In this document: positions 1-10,376 of the stretch, in pieces
Layout: every line of letters begins with the position of its first letter
Position numbering within the stretch: position 1 is the first letter of the stretch
Notes under the pieces: model-generated
The model's database searches: none
Told to the model about the DNA's origin: nothing
Seen by the model: the letters and a program-made list of their open reading frames with translations, nothing else
DNA from: Schaalia canis
GTDB lineage: Bacteria; Actinomycetota; Actinomycetes; Actinomycetales; Actinomycetaceae
NCBI RefSeq assembly: GCF_003858455.1
Contig: NZ_RQZF01000011.1
Coordinates: 1 to 64,000, forward strand
Direction of reading: 5' to 3'
Length of the DNA: 64,000 bases
Position numbers and translations under genes: made by a program

Positions 1-35
1 GAGTAGGACACCGCCGCAACACAACCAACACGTTC

Positions 36-67
36 GAGCCCCGCCAACAACCCCATCGGCGGGGCTC
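36..67. terminator. Hairpin terminator of an upstream gene
   Basis: A perfect 10-bp inverted repeat (GAGCCCCGCC at 36-45, GGCGGGGCTC at 58-67) encloses a 12-nt loop. No T-tract follows. It probably closes a gene that lies left of the window. The rest of positions 1-176 shows no convincing gene. Confidence 0.6.
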
Positions 68-176
68 AAACACACCCACACACCACAACACGCAACGATG
101 CGGAAAAGTTTAATCTCCATCACGTCGCCGCTAGGACAAAACACCCCCTGTATCTGACAGTGCGCGTGAAAAACTA

Positions 177-1544
177 GTGGTCATGAGTGAACATGAACCG
201 ATGCCGAAGTCTTTTACCGTAGAAGAAGACGCATCTATGACCATGCAGCGCGTGCAGGCTCATGACCGCCTTGCACACCAAAGCCGCGTGGTTTTGCGCC
301 TGGGACAGATGCTGCTCTCATCAGGTGCGAGCGCCTTCCGCGTGAAGTATTCCATGGCCCAACTTGCACGTGCAGTGGGTATTCAGGAACACCGCGCACA
401 GGTCACCTACAGTGAAATCCTCACCACCGCCTACGCAAATGGCACCTTCCGAACTGAGCTCGCTGAGAACCGCGTTCTTGGAATTAACGCCGACCGTATC
501 GACCGCCTTGTCAACTACGTTGAATCCTTGCGAGGTACCCGCGCAGTAGTCGAGGACGTGGACGCCGCCCTCGACGAAATTGACACCGTCAAACCACTGT
601 ACGGCTGGCTTCCTAACGCGCTTGCCTCCGGCCTTGCCTGTGCAGCTTTCGCCTTCCTCAATGGTGGTGGCCCCATCGAATGTAGCGTGGTCGCCATCGC
701 GGCCTTCGTCGGTCAGTTCGTGCGACGCCAACTTCTTCATCGTCGAATGAACCACTTTGGCGTGTGGATGCTGTGCGGTCTGACGGCTGCTCTTGTCTAC
801 ATCGGTGGACTTCACCTCCTCGACCTCATCTTCCACGTTGCTGCAACCCATCACTCCGGCATTATTTCTGCGATCCTCTTCCTGGTGCCCGGTTTCCCGC
901 TGGTAACTGGGATCATCGACCTTGTACGCCATGACTTCCAAAGCGGCATTGCCCGACTCACCTACGTTTCAATGCTTCTCGTGAGTGCGGGCGTGGCCGT
1001 ATGGGCGTTATCGCTGGCCTTTGAATGGACACTTCGCCAGGAGTATGTTGTCCCTGTCGAAGGATCGGTCCTGTACGTTCTGCGCTTTATTACGAGCTAC
1101 ATCGCCGCCTTTGGCTTCGCGATGCTTTTCAACTCGCCTCCAAAGGTTTGTGCTGCCGCAGCCAGTATTGGCGCTGTGGTGAACACAGCCCGATTGCTAT
1201 TGCGCGACGAGATCACAATCCCTAACCAGGCTGCCGTTGGTGTTGCCGCACTCGTTGCCGGTCTGCTGGCTATCTGGGTGGCACAACGTACCCGATTCTC
1301 TCGCGTGACCCTCTCGGTTCCAGCGGTTGTCATCATGATCCCAGGTGTTCCCCTCTATCGTGCACTGGCCTTCCTCTCGAGCGGTAATACGAGCGAGGCC
1401 CTAGCCGCACTCTTTGAGGTGTTCTTCGTGGTGTCCGCCATTGGCGTGGGCTTGTCAATCTCGCGTATGCTCACCGACCGCGAATGGCTGATGGAAACAC
1501 CAAAGGGCGTGCCACGCCTGGAAGCATTGCCCATGCGCTACTGA
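177..1544 (+). CDS. ThrE-type threonine/serine exporter family membrane protein
   Basis: A 455-residue membrane protein with a soluble N-terminal part of about 140 residues, then roughly ten hydrophobic segments. The layout matches the two-domain ThrE/DUF1212 family: an N-terminal domain with conserved SSGASAF near residue 46, and a second membrane half rich in small residues (MIPGVPLYRALAFLSSG near residue 385). Corynebacterium ThrE exports threonine and serine; the substrate here is inferred. The start is GTG 177, with an in-frame ATG at 183 as alternative; neither has a clear Shine-Dalgarno sequence. It is a single-gene unit that converges on the Pit transporter, with a shared hairpin between them. 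Confidence 0.8.
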   Translation: MVMSEHEPMPKSFTVEEDASMTMQRVQAHDRLAHQSRVVLRLGQMLLSSGASAFRVKYSMAQLARAVGIQEHRAQVTYSEILTTAYANGTFRTELAENRVLGINADRIDRLVNYVESLRGTRAVVEDVDAALDEIDTVKPLYGWLPNALASGLACAAFAFLNGGGPIECSVVAIAAFVGQFVRRQLLHRRMNHFGVWMLCGLTAALVYIGGLHLLDLIFHVAATHHSGIISAILFLVPGFPLVTGIIDLVRHDFQSGIARLTYVSMLLVSAGVAVWALSLAFEWTLRQEYVVPVEGSVLYVLRFITSYIAAFGFAMLFNSPPKVCAAAASIGAVVNTARLLLRDEITIPNQAAVGVAALVAGLLAIWVAQRTRFSRVTLSVPAVVIMIPGVPLYRALAFLSSGNTSEALAALFEVFFVVSAIGVGLSISRMLTDREWLMETPKGVPRLEALPMRY

Positions 1545-1560
1545 GCATCAAGGCAAAAAG

Positions 1561-1595
1561 ATGAGGGCCGAGGAACAGTGTTCCTCGGCCCTCAT
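1561..1595. terminator. Bidirectional terminator between thrE-like gene and pit
   Basis: A perfect 16-bp stem (1561-1576 with 1580-1595) has a 3-nt loop. An A-rich stretch lies on the left and gives a U-tract for the minus-strand transcript. It sits between convergent genes and can serve both. Confidence 0.85.
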
Positions 1596-1636
1596 GCTGC
1601 TTGTCACAGAGCTGGGTTCATGGGAACCATGCCCGA

Positions 1637-3250
1637 TCAGCCAAAGACAGCCTTCAGGGTCAAGGCAGCCACAGCAGAGACGCCAGCAGCCGCAGGAAGG
1701 GTAATCACCCACGCCAGAGCAATCGGACGCATGAGGCCCCAGTTGGCGGCGCGGTTCACGATACCGATACCTAGGACAGCACCAATGAGGATGTGCGTGG
1801 AGGACACGGGCAATCCTGCTAGGGAAGCAGCCATGACGACGGCAGCGGCAGCGAGTTCTGCAGTGAAACCAGAAGCAGGGTGCATTTCTGTCAAACCGGA
1901 GCCAACGGTCTTGATGACGTTGCGGCCAATAAACCACAGGCCTGACACCAGGGCAACACCACAGATCAGTGTCAGTGCCGGGGGAACAAAGGACGTTGAC
2001 TGGATCGCGTTATTGCGGAGAACATCCAAGATCGCAGCGAAAGGACCGATCGCATTAGCAATGTCGTTGGAACCGTGGCTGAAGGCGAAGGCAGCAGCGG
2101 TAAAGACCTGCATCCATGCGAACAAGGTGAAGGTGGACTTAGCAAGGTCCTTCTTACGTTGGGACTTTGCGATGATGAACACGGCCATCCAGACGGCAGC
2201 GCCGATCATGGCGATAATCAGGGCGGTTCCAAGGGAGTCGACACCAAGATTCAGGTTCTTCAGGCCCTTGAACATCAGCATTGAGGCAATCAGCATGGAG
2301 CCAAGGCCAGCCAGCATCGGCACCCAGGTCAATAGCGCCTTATGCGCGTTGATGCCCTCGGCCTTTTCCTCGATGCGGTAGAGCTCACGGTAGTAGTCCG
2401 ATTCGAGTTCTTCGTAGTCGAAGTCAGGAAGATTCAGGGTGACAGCGTCACGCGCCATCATGTTGGTGTACGAGATCTGCTGCAATTCGCTCAGGCGGTC
2501 GAAGTGCTCACGGTGACGCTGCCTGTGCATTGCGCGCTCGGTCTTGATTTCACGCAGCTTGGCGTCGGCGTGATCGTTGTAAACCAAAATGTGTTGCTTG
2601 ATGGCGCTATAGAGAGCGTAAGCGACGATACCGCCAAGTAGAGGAGAGAGCACCCATGAGATGACGATTTGGCCGATTTGATCCCACTGAACCATGTCGA
2701 GGCCGCCAGCGCCGGTGCGGATGCCGATAGCGATGGCTGCGCCGACGATACCACCAATAATGGAGTGGGTGGTGGACACCGGAAGGCCTTGCCAGGTGGC
2801 GAAAAGAAGCCACAGGGCTGCGCCCAGGAGCGCGGCCATCATGATGTACACGAAGTCGCGTGGGTCGAGAGTGATGGATTCGAGGTCGACAATGCCGCTG
2901 CGGACGGTCTTCGTCACAGAAGAGCCAGCCAGAACAGCGCCTGAGACTTCAAAGACTGCGGCGACGACGAGCGCTTGCTTCATCGTGAGAGTTTTAGCCC
3001 CCACGGAGGTTCCGAAGGAGTTGGCAACATCGTTACCACCGATGTTGAAGGCCATAAAAACGCCGAAAAGAACAGTGAGAAGGAGCAGGATGCGGTTCTC
3101 GCTGCCTTGGACGTATCCGAAGGACCATGCGCCAAACCAGATCAGGGCGGCAACAAGGATTGCGCCAAAGAAGGTATGCCACTTCCAGTCGGCTCCGAGG
3201 AGTCGCTGGCCTAGGCCAGGAGTGGCTGCGAGTGGCTCAGAAGTTTTCAC
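1637..3250 (-). CDS. pit: PiT-family inorganic phosphate transporter
   Basis: This 537-residue membrane protein carries the duplicated PiT signature: [14 protein letters not shown] near residue 68 and [14 protein letters not shown] near residue 392, each followed by a VSSTH or [10 protein letters not shown] segment. Two membrane halves flank a charged cytoplasmic loop (about residues 230-300) that is longer than in E. coli PitA. It should move metal-phosphate with protons, or phosphate with a cation. The start is GTG 3250 behind a GAGGA motif. The DUF47/PhoU-like partner often found beside actinobacterial pit genes is absent here. It is transcribed alone. Confidence 0.92.
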   Translation of the reverse strand: MKTSEPLAATPGLGQRLLGADWKWHTFFGAILVAALIWFGAWSFGYVQGSENRILLLLTVLFGVFMAFNIGGNDVANSFGTSVGAKTLTMKQALVVAAVFEVSGAVLAGSSVTKTVRSGIVDLESITLDPRDFVYIMMAALLGAALWLLFATWQGLPVSTTHSIIGGIVGAAIAIGIRTGAGGLDMVQWDQIGQIVISWVLSPLLGGIVAYALYSAIKQHILVYNDHADAKLREIKTERAMHRQRHREHFDRLSELQQISYTNMMARDAVTLNLPDFDYEELESDYYRELYRIEEKAEGINAHKALLTWVPMLAGLGSMLIASMLMFKGLKNLNLGVDSLGTALIIAMIGAAVWMAVFIIAKSQRKKDLAKSTFTLFAWMQVFTAAAFAFSHGSNDIANAIGPFAAILDVLRNNAIQSTSFVPPALTLICGVALVSGLWFIGRNVIKTVGSGLTEMHPASGFTAELAAAAVVMAASLAGLPVSSTHILIGAVLGIGIVNRAANWGLMRPIALAWVITLPAAAGVSAVAALTLKAVFG

Positions 3251-3353
3251 GGTGGAGTTTTCCTCACGATGTGGTGCTACTTGCGGCTCCCATCTTTGGG
3301 GACGAAAGTGTCCAGCAGGTTAACAGAGCGAACCCAAAAGATCACGAAAAGGT

Positions 3354-3392
3354 AACGGACGCTCCAGTGATGAGAAAATAGGAGCGTCCGTT
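3354..3392. terminator. Hairpin between pit and the YidE-like gene
   Basis: A perfect 12-bp inverted repeat (AACGGACGCTCC at 3354-3365, complement at 3381-3392) has a 15-nt loop. On the minus strand it lies downstream of the antiporter gene that ends at 3418, so it most likely terminates that gene before the pit promoter region. Confidence 0.7.
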
Positions 3393-3417
3393 CACCTGCG
3401 TGAGGGTGCAAAAACCC

Positions 3418-5010
3418 TTAGAGCGAGGCCAGAATATGGGCAATCAGGATCTTGCCAATCATCGCCACGGGATACACCAGGGCGTAGCCGAGCGCCACAC
3501 GCGGATCAGCATTCGTCTTGCCGTTTGCGAAGGCCAAAATCGCCGGCTGGGTTTGCATGCCAGCCAGCAAGCCCGATAGCTGCGTGCCGCCCATCTTGAT
3601 GAGCCAACGCATCAGTACGAACATACCAACGGCGGCAGTAGTGGTCATTGCCGCACCTAGAAGCAGGATTGACATCCAGGTGCCCGACGCAAAGGCTTCA
3701 GAAATCTGCCCGCCAGCATATGCGCCTGCCTGAGCCAGGAACATTAACAGACCCAGGTTGGCCAGCACCTGACACGAGGTGAAAGGAAGAGCCGTCACCA
3801 TCGGACCGATACGGCCGACACGGCCGAAGAACAAACCGACGATCAGAGTGCCAGCCGCAGCACCAATCGAGAAAGTGCCGCCACTAAGCATCGGGATTGG
3901 AATATTGCCCAGAAGGATACCAAGGGCCATACCCACGCCAAGGGCGATGGGATTGAGATCGGAGAGGCCTCGGGAGGAGTCACCAAAGAACTTCGTAATC
4001 TCGCGCATCTTCGAAGTCGGAGCAACGACGCGCACACGGTCACCCAACTGCAAGACCAAATGAGGATCAGCAAACATATCAACATCACCGCGGCGCACAC
4101 GCGAGATCGTCGCAGAAAAACGCGACGACAGATGCAGGTCACTCAGGGGCCGTCCTGCGACCTCTGGATTCGACACAGTCATGCGGCGAAAATCCAAGTA
4201 GGAGCGGTCAGTGGTCAAGGAAGCTGAACTTAAATGACCGAGTTCTGTTGCTACGCGAGTGACTGCCTCGGCTGGGCCAACGACCGAGATGAGGTCCCCC
4301 GCATCAAGAGTGTCTGCCAACGATGGCCTCGTAATGGGGCCTTCCTCTCCGCGACGCAAACGCGAAAATGTCACCTTCTGATCCATCGCGTCGTAAATGT
4401 CGCGCAGACGAGGATGGTCCTCACGCTGAACCCGAATGGTGCGGTTAGCCAAAGGGCTGGGGGCGTCCTTGTCGTTCTTGCCATACGACAGTGCCGCGAT
4501 AGAGGCCACGAGCATCCCAATGACGCCGAAAAGATAGGCGATCGAGTAACCAACTGTGGCCGTACCCAGATCGCCGGAGGCCTCACCGGCAGCAGCAAGA
4601 GCCGGAGTATTCGTCAGGGCGCCAGCAAAAGTGCCAGCAATCAATGACTGGGGCATCCCCAACGCTCGCCCGAGTGCCACGCCGACAATAGCGGTGAAAG
4701 CGTAGACCCCCAGCATGAGCAGAATAGGCCCCACAGCAGTGCGGAGATTATGGAAGAACGAGGGGCCGGAGTTAATGCCGATCGCGAATGTGAACAATGC
4801 CAGGCCGAGGAGTCCAATCTCGTGGGGGATTCTGATAGACACTCCGTAGTGTTGGGCTGCGGCAGCGAGGGCGATTGCGAGGAACAAAACTGCAGCGGCA
4901 TCAAGACTGATCCCCTTGTATTTAAGGTGACCAACCATCATGCCCGCGCCGATCACAATAAACAGGGTGAGGATGGGGCTGTTCGCTAGGAATTCAAATA
5001 TGGTCAACAC
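3418..5010 (-). CDS. YidE/AAE-family transporter with two TrkA-C domains
   Basis: About 530 residues. Two hydrophobic halves of five to six membrane segments each flank a central soluble region (roughly residues 185-345 from this start) that reads as two TrkA-C/RCK-C domains. This is the plan of the YidE/YbjL duplication family, which includes aspartate-alanine antiporters. The repeated halves carry FAIGINSGPSFF and a later GALTNTPAL/MQTQPAIL pair. An upstream in-frame start at 5091 exists, but GTG 5010 is preferred because GGAG sits about 9 nt ahead of it and the membrane segment begins directly after it. The substrate is unknown; a dicarboxylate or amino acid exchanger is the family-based guess. 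Confidence 0.82.
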   Translation of the reverse strand: MLTIFEFLANSPILTLFIVIGAGMMVGHLKYKGISLDAAAVLFLAIALAAAAQHYGVSIRIPHEIGLLGLALFTFAIGINSGPSFFHNLRTAVGPILLMLGVYAFTAIVGVALGRALGMPQSLIAGTFAGALTNTPALAAAGEASGDLGTATVGYSIAYLFGVIGMLVASIAALSYGKNDKDAPSPLANRTIRVQREDHPRLRDIYDAMDQKVTFSRLRRGEEGPITRPSLADTLDAGDLISVVGPAEAVTRVATELGHLSSASLTTDRSYLDFRRMTVSNPEVAGRPLSDLHLSSRFSATISRVRRGDVDMFADPHLVLQLGDRVRVVAPTSKMREITKFFGDSSRGLSDLNPIALGVGMALGILLGNIPIPMLSGGTFSIGAAAGTLIVGLFFGRVGRIGPMVTALPFTSCQVLANLGLLMFLAQAGAYAGGQISEAFASGTWMSILLLGAAMTTTAAVGMFVLMRWLIKMGGTQLSGLLAGMQTQPAILAFANGKTNADPRVALGYALVYPVAMIGKILIAHILASL

Positions 5011-5170
5011 CGTCGTAGACTCCAACACGATTCGACTCGGCTTTGATAGCACTTCCACACTACGACTCTTGACCTGAGGAAACGAGTCCACGAGCTTCCA
5101 AAACAGCAGATCGGAGAAAAAAGAGAGTTCCGTACTGTGAGACGGGCCGCAAGATGCGGGCTGATAGTCC

Positions 5171-5183
5171 TAACGTGGAGGTG
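5171..5183 (+). promoter_or_regulatory. -10 box and start site for the ilv leader
   Basis: TAACGT at 5171-5176 fits TANNNT and ends six nucleotides before GTG 5183. That spacing would place transcription start on the G of the leader peptide start codon, giving a leaderless leader mRNA. I see no strong -35 box. Confidence 0.6.
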
Positions 5184-5251
5184 TGATTGAAACCAATTCG
5201 GCTCTGATTGTTCGCCTGATCGTAGACAGGCGTACGATTCCTGCCGACTAA
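5183..5251 (+). CDS. Branched-chain attenuator leader peptide upstream of ilvB
   Basis: A 22-codon reading frame starts at GTG 5183 and ends at TAA 5249-5251. Codons 7-14 read A-L-I-V-R-L-I-V, so six of eight are Leu, Ile or Val, the three end products of the pathway. This is the hallmark of ribosome-mediated attenuation and fits known ilvB leader peptides in Actinobacteria. An in-frame TAA at 5171 excludes an upstream start, and the coding region overlaps the first arm of an RNA switch (5228-5238). Too short for most gene callers. Confidence 0.8.
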   Translation: MIETNSALIVRLIVDRRTIPAD

Positions 5252-5305
5252 GGGTGGATCGTACGCCTTATCCCCACGCACACGACGTCGCGGAGGGGAT
5301 TTTTT
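5228..5305 (+). promoter_or_regulatory. ilvBNC transcription attenuator
   Basis: Arm 1 (5228-5238) pairs perfectly with arm 2 (5258-5268) over 11 bp. Next comes a terminator: ATCCCC at 5270-5275 pairs with GGGGAT at 5295-5300, with an inner CGC/GCG pairing, and runs into six T residues (5300-5305). A candidate antiterminator is GGTGGAT (5253-5259) against ATCCCC (5270-5275), with one bulged T; it would compete with both the arm 1-arm 2 stem and the terminator. Inferred model: a ribosome stalled on the LIV codons covers arm 1, the antiterminator forms and ilvBNC is read. With ample amino acids the ribosome reaches the stop codon and the terminator forms. A third CGTACGAT copy lies at 5380-5387. 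Confidence 0.8.
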
Positions 5306-5417
5306 CATAGCCTGAGCGCAACACCTGCTTCGTAAACGCCGTGAGGGAACAACGAAGAAAGGGACGGGCGAAGGCAAGACGTACGATCAGCGACCAACAC
5401 AAGGAGAGGACACAGCG

Positions 5418-7181
5418 GTGAAAGACACTGCACAGACTCAGACGATGACAGGGGCTCAAGCCATCATCGCAAGCCTGGAAGCCCTCGGGGTAACCGATGT
5501 CTTTGGCATGCCCGGTGGCGCCATTTTGCCGACCTACGACCCGCTGATGGACTCCTCGATTCGCCACATTCTTATTCGCCACGAGCAAGGCGCCGGTCAC
5601 GCCGCTGAAGGCTACTCGCTGGCAACAGGCAAGGTCGGGTGTGCGATCGTCACCTCCGGCCCCGGCGCAACGAACGTGCTGACCGCCCTCGCTGACGCCA
5701 ATATGGATTCCATTCCGATGGTCGTCATCTCCGGTCAGGTGGGTGCCTCTCTCATTGGCACCGACGCTTTCCAAGAGGCCGACGTCGTGGGCGCATCCAT
5801 GCCCCTGGCGAAGCATTCCTTCCTTGTCACAGACCCCCAGGAGATTCCAGCCCGCCTAGCTGAGGCCTTCCACATCGCAGGAACTGGACGCCCCGGACCT
5901 GTCCTTGTGGATATTACGAAGTCGGCGCAGGTTGCTGAAATGGAATTCTCCTGGCCGCCGGCTATGGAACTTCCCGGCTACCGCTACGCGGGCAAGCCCC
6001 ACAAGAAGCAAATCCGCGCGGCTGCCGAAGAAATCGTACGAGCCCAAGCTCCCGTGCTCTACGTCGGCGGCGGCTTGATTCGCGCCAACGCTTCTGAACA
6101 GCTTGCCGCCCTCGTCGAACTCACTGACGCGCCAATCGTCACCACCCTCACTGCTCGCGGCGCATTCCCCGACTCTGACTCGCACAACCTTGGTATGCCC
6201 GGCATGCACGGTACAGTGGCCGCAGTAGGCGCACTCCAACGTGCCGACCTCGTTATCGCGCTGGGTTCACGTTTCGATGACCGCGTGACCGGCAAACTTG
6301 ACTCCTTCGCGCCCCGCGCCCGCGTTGTCCACGTGGACATTGACCCTGCCGAAATCTCCAAGAACCGCTTTGCTGACATTCCAATCGTCGGTGACTTGAA
6401 AATGGTCATTGAGGCGCTGCTTGACGAACTCCCCGGCGCCTACACCAAGGCTGGACGCCCGGACCTATCAGGATGGTGGCGCTACCTCAACCGGCTGCGC
6501 GACCGCTACCCCATGGGGTGGACTGACCCCAAGGACGGAATGCTCGCGCCCCAGTACGTTATCCAGCGCCTGAGCGAATTGACCGGCCCCGACGCCTACT
6601 ATGTGACCGGCGTTGGCCAGCACCAAATGTGGTCGGCACAGTTCATTGGCTGCGAAAAGCCCCGGCACTTCCTGTCCTCCTCTGGCCTGGGCACCATGGG
6701 CTTTGCCGTGCCCGCCGCGATGGGCGCACAGGTTGGTCAACCGGATGCTGTTGTGTGGGCTATTGACGGTGACGGTTGCTTCCAGATGACCAACCAGGAG
6801 CTTGCCACCTGCACGGTGAACAACATTCCCATCAAGGTCGCGCTCATCAATAACTCGGTGCTGGGCATGGTGCGCCAGTGGCAATCCCTGTTCTACGACA
6901 AGCGCTATTCCAACACTACGCTCAACCCCGCTGACGGCGACCAGATCCCCAACTTTGCGATGCTGGCCAACGCTTATGGCATTGAGGCGCGCGTGGTGCG
7001 CACGCCTGAAGAGGTCGACGACGCCATTCAATGGGCGTTGTCGGTGAACGATCGGCCGGTCTTTATTGACTTCCGTGTCTCCAAGGACGCGATGGTGTGG
7101 CCGATGGTTGCTGCAGGCGTTTCCAATGACGATATTCGCTATGCCCAGGGCATGGCCCCCGACTGGGATGTGGAGGACTGA
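5418..7181 (+). CDS. ilvB: Acetolactate synthase large subunit
   Basis: This 587-residue ThDP enzyme joins two pyruvates to 2-acetolactate, or pyruvate and 2-oxobutyrate to acetohydroxybutyrate: the first shared step of Val/Leu/Ile synthesis. The catalytic Glu56 lies in RHEQGAGH. The central FAD-binding region is followed by the C-terminal ThDP/Mg site with GDGCFQM ending in NN near residues 450-480. It starts at GTG 5418 with AAGGAGAGGA seven nucleotides upstream. It is first in ilvBNC, four bases from ilvN, and sits behind the attenuator at 5183-5305. Length is normal for the family. Confidence 0.97.
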   Translation: MKDTAQTQTMTGAQAIIASLEALGVTDVFGMPGGAILPTYDPLMDSSIRHILIRHEQGAGHAAEGYSLATGKVGCAIVTSGPGATNVLTALADANMDSIPMVVISGQVGASLIGTDAFQEADVVGASMPLAKHSFLVTDPQEIPARLAEAFHIAGTGRPGPVLVDITKSAQVAEMEFSWPPAMELPGYRYAGKPHKKQIRAAAEEIVRAQAPVLYVGGGLIRANASEQLAALVELTDAPIVTTLTARGAFPDSDSHNLGMPGMHGTVAAVGALQRADLVIALGSRFDDRVTGKLDSFAPRARVVHVDIDPAEISKNRFADIPIVGDLKMVIEALLDELPGAYTKAGRPDLSGWWRYLNRLRDRYPMGWTDPKDGMLAPQYVIQRLSELTGPDAYYVTGVGQHQMWSAQFIGCEKPRHFLSSSGLGTMGFAVPAAMGAQVGQPDAVVWAIDGDGCFQMTNQELATCTVNNIPIKVALINNSVLGMVRQWQSLFYDKRYSNTTLNPADGDQIPNFAMLANAYGIEARVVRTPEEVDDAIQWALSVNDRPVFIDFRVSKDAMVWPMVAAGVSNDDIRYAQGMAPDWDVED

Positions 7182-7184
7182 CCG

Positions 7185-7697
7185 ATGGCCCGTTTGCGTA
7201 CCCTTGCCGTTCTTGTTGAAAACAAGCCCGGCGTGCTCATGCGTGTTTCAGCCCTCTTTGCCCGGCGCGCCTTCAACATTAAGTCCTTGACCGTGGGTGA
7301 AACCGAGCATCCTGAAATCTCACGCATGACGATTATCGTCAAGGCTGATGATCTGCCTTTTGAGCAGGTCACTAAGCAGCTCAACAAGCTCATCAACGTC
7401 ATTAAGGTTGTTGAACTCCAGCCGGAAACCTCGCTGGAGCGTCGCCTGGTGATGTTCAAGGTCCGCGCCGACGAGAAGTCCCGCACCTCTGTCCTTCAGA
7501 TTGTGGACCTCTTCCGCGCTCATGTCGTTGACGTCCAAGCAGAGACCGTTGTCATCGAATCGATCGGCTCTCTGTCTAAGCTGGAGGCGCTGGCTGCAGC
7601 GCTTGAACCCTACGGGATTAAAGAAATTGTTCAGTCGGGTGCTGTGGCTATTGGCCGCGGACAACGCTCGATTACCGACCAACTGAAGGAGAAGTGA
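7185..7697 (+). CDS. ilvN: Acetolactate synthase small (regulatory) subunit
   Basis: 170 residues with an N-terminal ACT domain (LAVLVENKPGVLMRVSALFARR, here given in part) and the C-terminal ALS-type second domain. It binds IlvB, raises its activity and confers valine feedback inhibition in characterised homologues. It begins three bases after the ilvB stop and ends three bases before ilvC, so the three genes are surely co-transcribed and probably translationally coupled. Confidence 0.96.
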   Translation: MARLRTLAVLVENKPGVLMRVSALFARRAFNIKSLTVGETEHPEISRMTIIVKADDLPFEQVTKQLNKLINVIKVVELQPETSLERRLVMFKVRADEKSRTSVLQIVDLFRAHVVDVQAETVVIESIGSLSKLEALAAALEPYGIKEIVQSGAVAIGRGQRSITDQLKEK

Positions 7698-8726
<1,029 letters not shown>

Positions 8727-8775
8727 GTGACGTGACGTGATCTGCTTCAGACGAGGCGATCACTGCTGAAGCACA

Positions 8776-8811
8776 AGGGGCCCTCCTGGAAATTCCTCCA
8801 GGAGGGTCCCT
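8776..8811 (+). terminator. Terminator of ilvBNC
   Basis: CCCTCCTGGA (8781-8790) and TCCAGGAGGG (8797-8806) form a perfect 10-bp stem with a 6-nt loop. An outer AGGG/CCCT extension across one mismatch lengthens it. A short mixed T/G run follows. The remaining gap to 9016 holds one imperfect G/C-rich hairpin near 8921-8962 and no gene. Confidence 0.85.
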
Positions 8812-9016
8812 GTGTGTTGTGGCGGGTTGAAGGTGTAGATGAGGGGAAAGGCATCTCAAACTGTTGAATACTGACAAAGACGCACCAGAAAGACAGAGTT
8901 ACAGTTATTCCCATCACACCTTGTTGGGGCGGGTGGCAAGGACGCACCCCGCCCCGCAACAGGGTGTGCGCCGCGCGCAAAGAAGCGTTCGGACGCACAA
9001 CAATCAGGAGACATCG

Positions 9017-10321
9017 ATGTCAACGCATCACCCTGCCGCCCAACACCACCCCCACACCGAATGGTTCGACACCGCCAGGCTTGGCCTCTTCGTCCACTTC
9101 GGCCTGTACTCCGTTGCCGCTAGGCACGAATGGGTGATGTGGTACGAAAAAACACCGGTCAACGAGTACGAACAATACGCCGAGTTTTTCGACCCCGACC
9201 TTTTCGACGCCCGCGAGATCGCCAAACATGCCCGCGAGGCGGGCATGACCTATGCTGTGCTCACTACCAAACACCACGACGGCTTTTGCCTCTTCGACAC
9301 GGCGCACACCAGCTACAACTCCGTCCAGCACCAAGGACGTGACCTGGTTGCCGAATGGTGTAAAGCGCTCCGGGCAGAAGGCCTCAAAGTCGGCCTGTAC
9401 TACTCGCTTCTGGACTGGCACCACACAGACTTCACCGTCGACTTCAACCACCCACGCAGAGACGACCCCACCGCCCGTGACGACAACGCCACGAAGGATT
9501 TTTCCCGCTACCGCGACTACTTGCACGCGCAGGTCCGCGAACTCCTGACGAACTACGGCACCATCGACTACCTCTTTTTTGACTTCTCCTACCCGCGCGT
9601 TGAGGACGGCTGGGAAGGAAAGGGGCGAGATGACTGGGGATCGGTTGAACTTGAACGCCTATGCCGCGAACTCCAACCCACCATCATCATGAACGACAGA
9701 CTCGACATCCCCAGCGACCTCGTCACACCCGAGCAATACCAGCCGACCTCGCCCATGACAATTGACGGCGAACCCGTGCGCTGGGAAGCCTGCCAGACCC
9801 TCAACGGCTCCTGGGGGTACGACCGCGATAACACCTCCTTCAAGCCCATCAGCATGATTCTGCGGATGCTGGCCGACACCGTCTCAAAGAACGGCAACCT
9901 TCTGCTTAATATCGGCCCCGATGGGCGCGGCGCTATCACCGCTCACGACCGCCGGATTTTGCAGCAGGTGGGGGAGTGGATGCGACTGCACGCTCGGGCG
10001 ATCGTCGGAGCGGGAGCCTCATCCTTCACCCCACCGCCCAATACCGTTTACACCCAACGAGGCAACCGCCTCTACCTCCACGTTTTCGACTGGCCTTTCG
10101 GGCACCTTCACCTGCCGGGCTTGGCAGGAAAAGTACGTTTCGCACGCCTCCTCAACGACGGTTCGGAACTACGCATGGACGTCCATGACCCGAACAAGGA
10201 AGCCTTCGCCACCCGCATGGGAGGGCAGCCGGAAGGAACACTGACTTTGACGCTTCCTACCCGCGCACCAGAGACGATCCTGCCCGTCATTGAATTGATC
10301 CTCTCTGAGGACTCCAAGTGA
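9017..10321 (+). CDS. GH29 alpha-L-fucosidase, cytoplasmic
   Basis: 434 residues. The N-terminal (beta/alpha)8 domain has LGLFVHFGLYS near residue 22 and KHHDGF at 85-90, a GH29 hallmark for substrate contact. The likely nucleophile is Asp189 in FFDF. A smaller C-terminal beta domain covers about residues 340-430. The start ATG 9017 has AGGAG six bases upstream; the longer frame from 8864 adds non-conserved residues and lacks a ribosome site. There is no signal peptide, so the enzyme should cleave fucosylated oligosaccharides after import. The sugar-binding lipoprotein downstream fits that job. Fucosidase activity is family-based. Confidence 0.88.
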   Translation: MSTHHPAAQHHPHTEWFDTARLGLFVHFGLYSVAARHEWVMWYEKTPVNEYEQYAEFFDPDLFDAREIAKHAREAGMTYAVLTTKHHDGFCLFDTAHTSYNSVQHQGRDLVAEWCKALRAEGLKVGLYYSLLDWHHTDFTVDFNHPRRDDPTARDDNATKDFSRYRDYLHAQVRELLTNYGTIDYLFFDFSYPRVEDGWEGKGRDDWGSVELERLCRELQPTIIMNDRLDIPSDLVTPEQYQPTSPMTIDGEPVRWEACQTLNGSWGYDRDNTSFKPISMILRMLADTVSKNGNLLLNIGPDGRGAITAHDRRILQQVGEWMRLHARAIVGAGASSFTPPPNTVYTQRGNRLYLHVFDWPFGHLHLPGLAGKVRFARLLNDGSELRMDVHDPNKEAFATRMGGQPEGTLTLTLPTRAPETILPVIELILSEDSK

Positions 10322-10376
10322 CACCATCGCGGGGACTTCCAAAGGCGGGATTCCCCTTGAGTGAAAGAAGAACACT

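Noticed and set aside
321-941. Minus-strand 206-codon open frame inside the ThrE-like gene
   Set aside because: It is antisense to a well-supported membrane protein gene and shows no recognisable domain or ribosome site. High-GC coding DNA often leaves such open shadow frames.
3251-3353. Possible PHO box (GTTCGCTCTGTTAACCTG-like direct repeat) upstream of pit
   Set aside because: The two half-repeats share too few positions with each other and with the known actinobacterial PHO consensus to support a site.
8921-8962. G/C-rich hairpin upstream of the fucosidase as a riboswitch
   Set aside because: The stem needs two bulges and no conserved riboswitch core is present.
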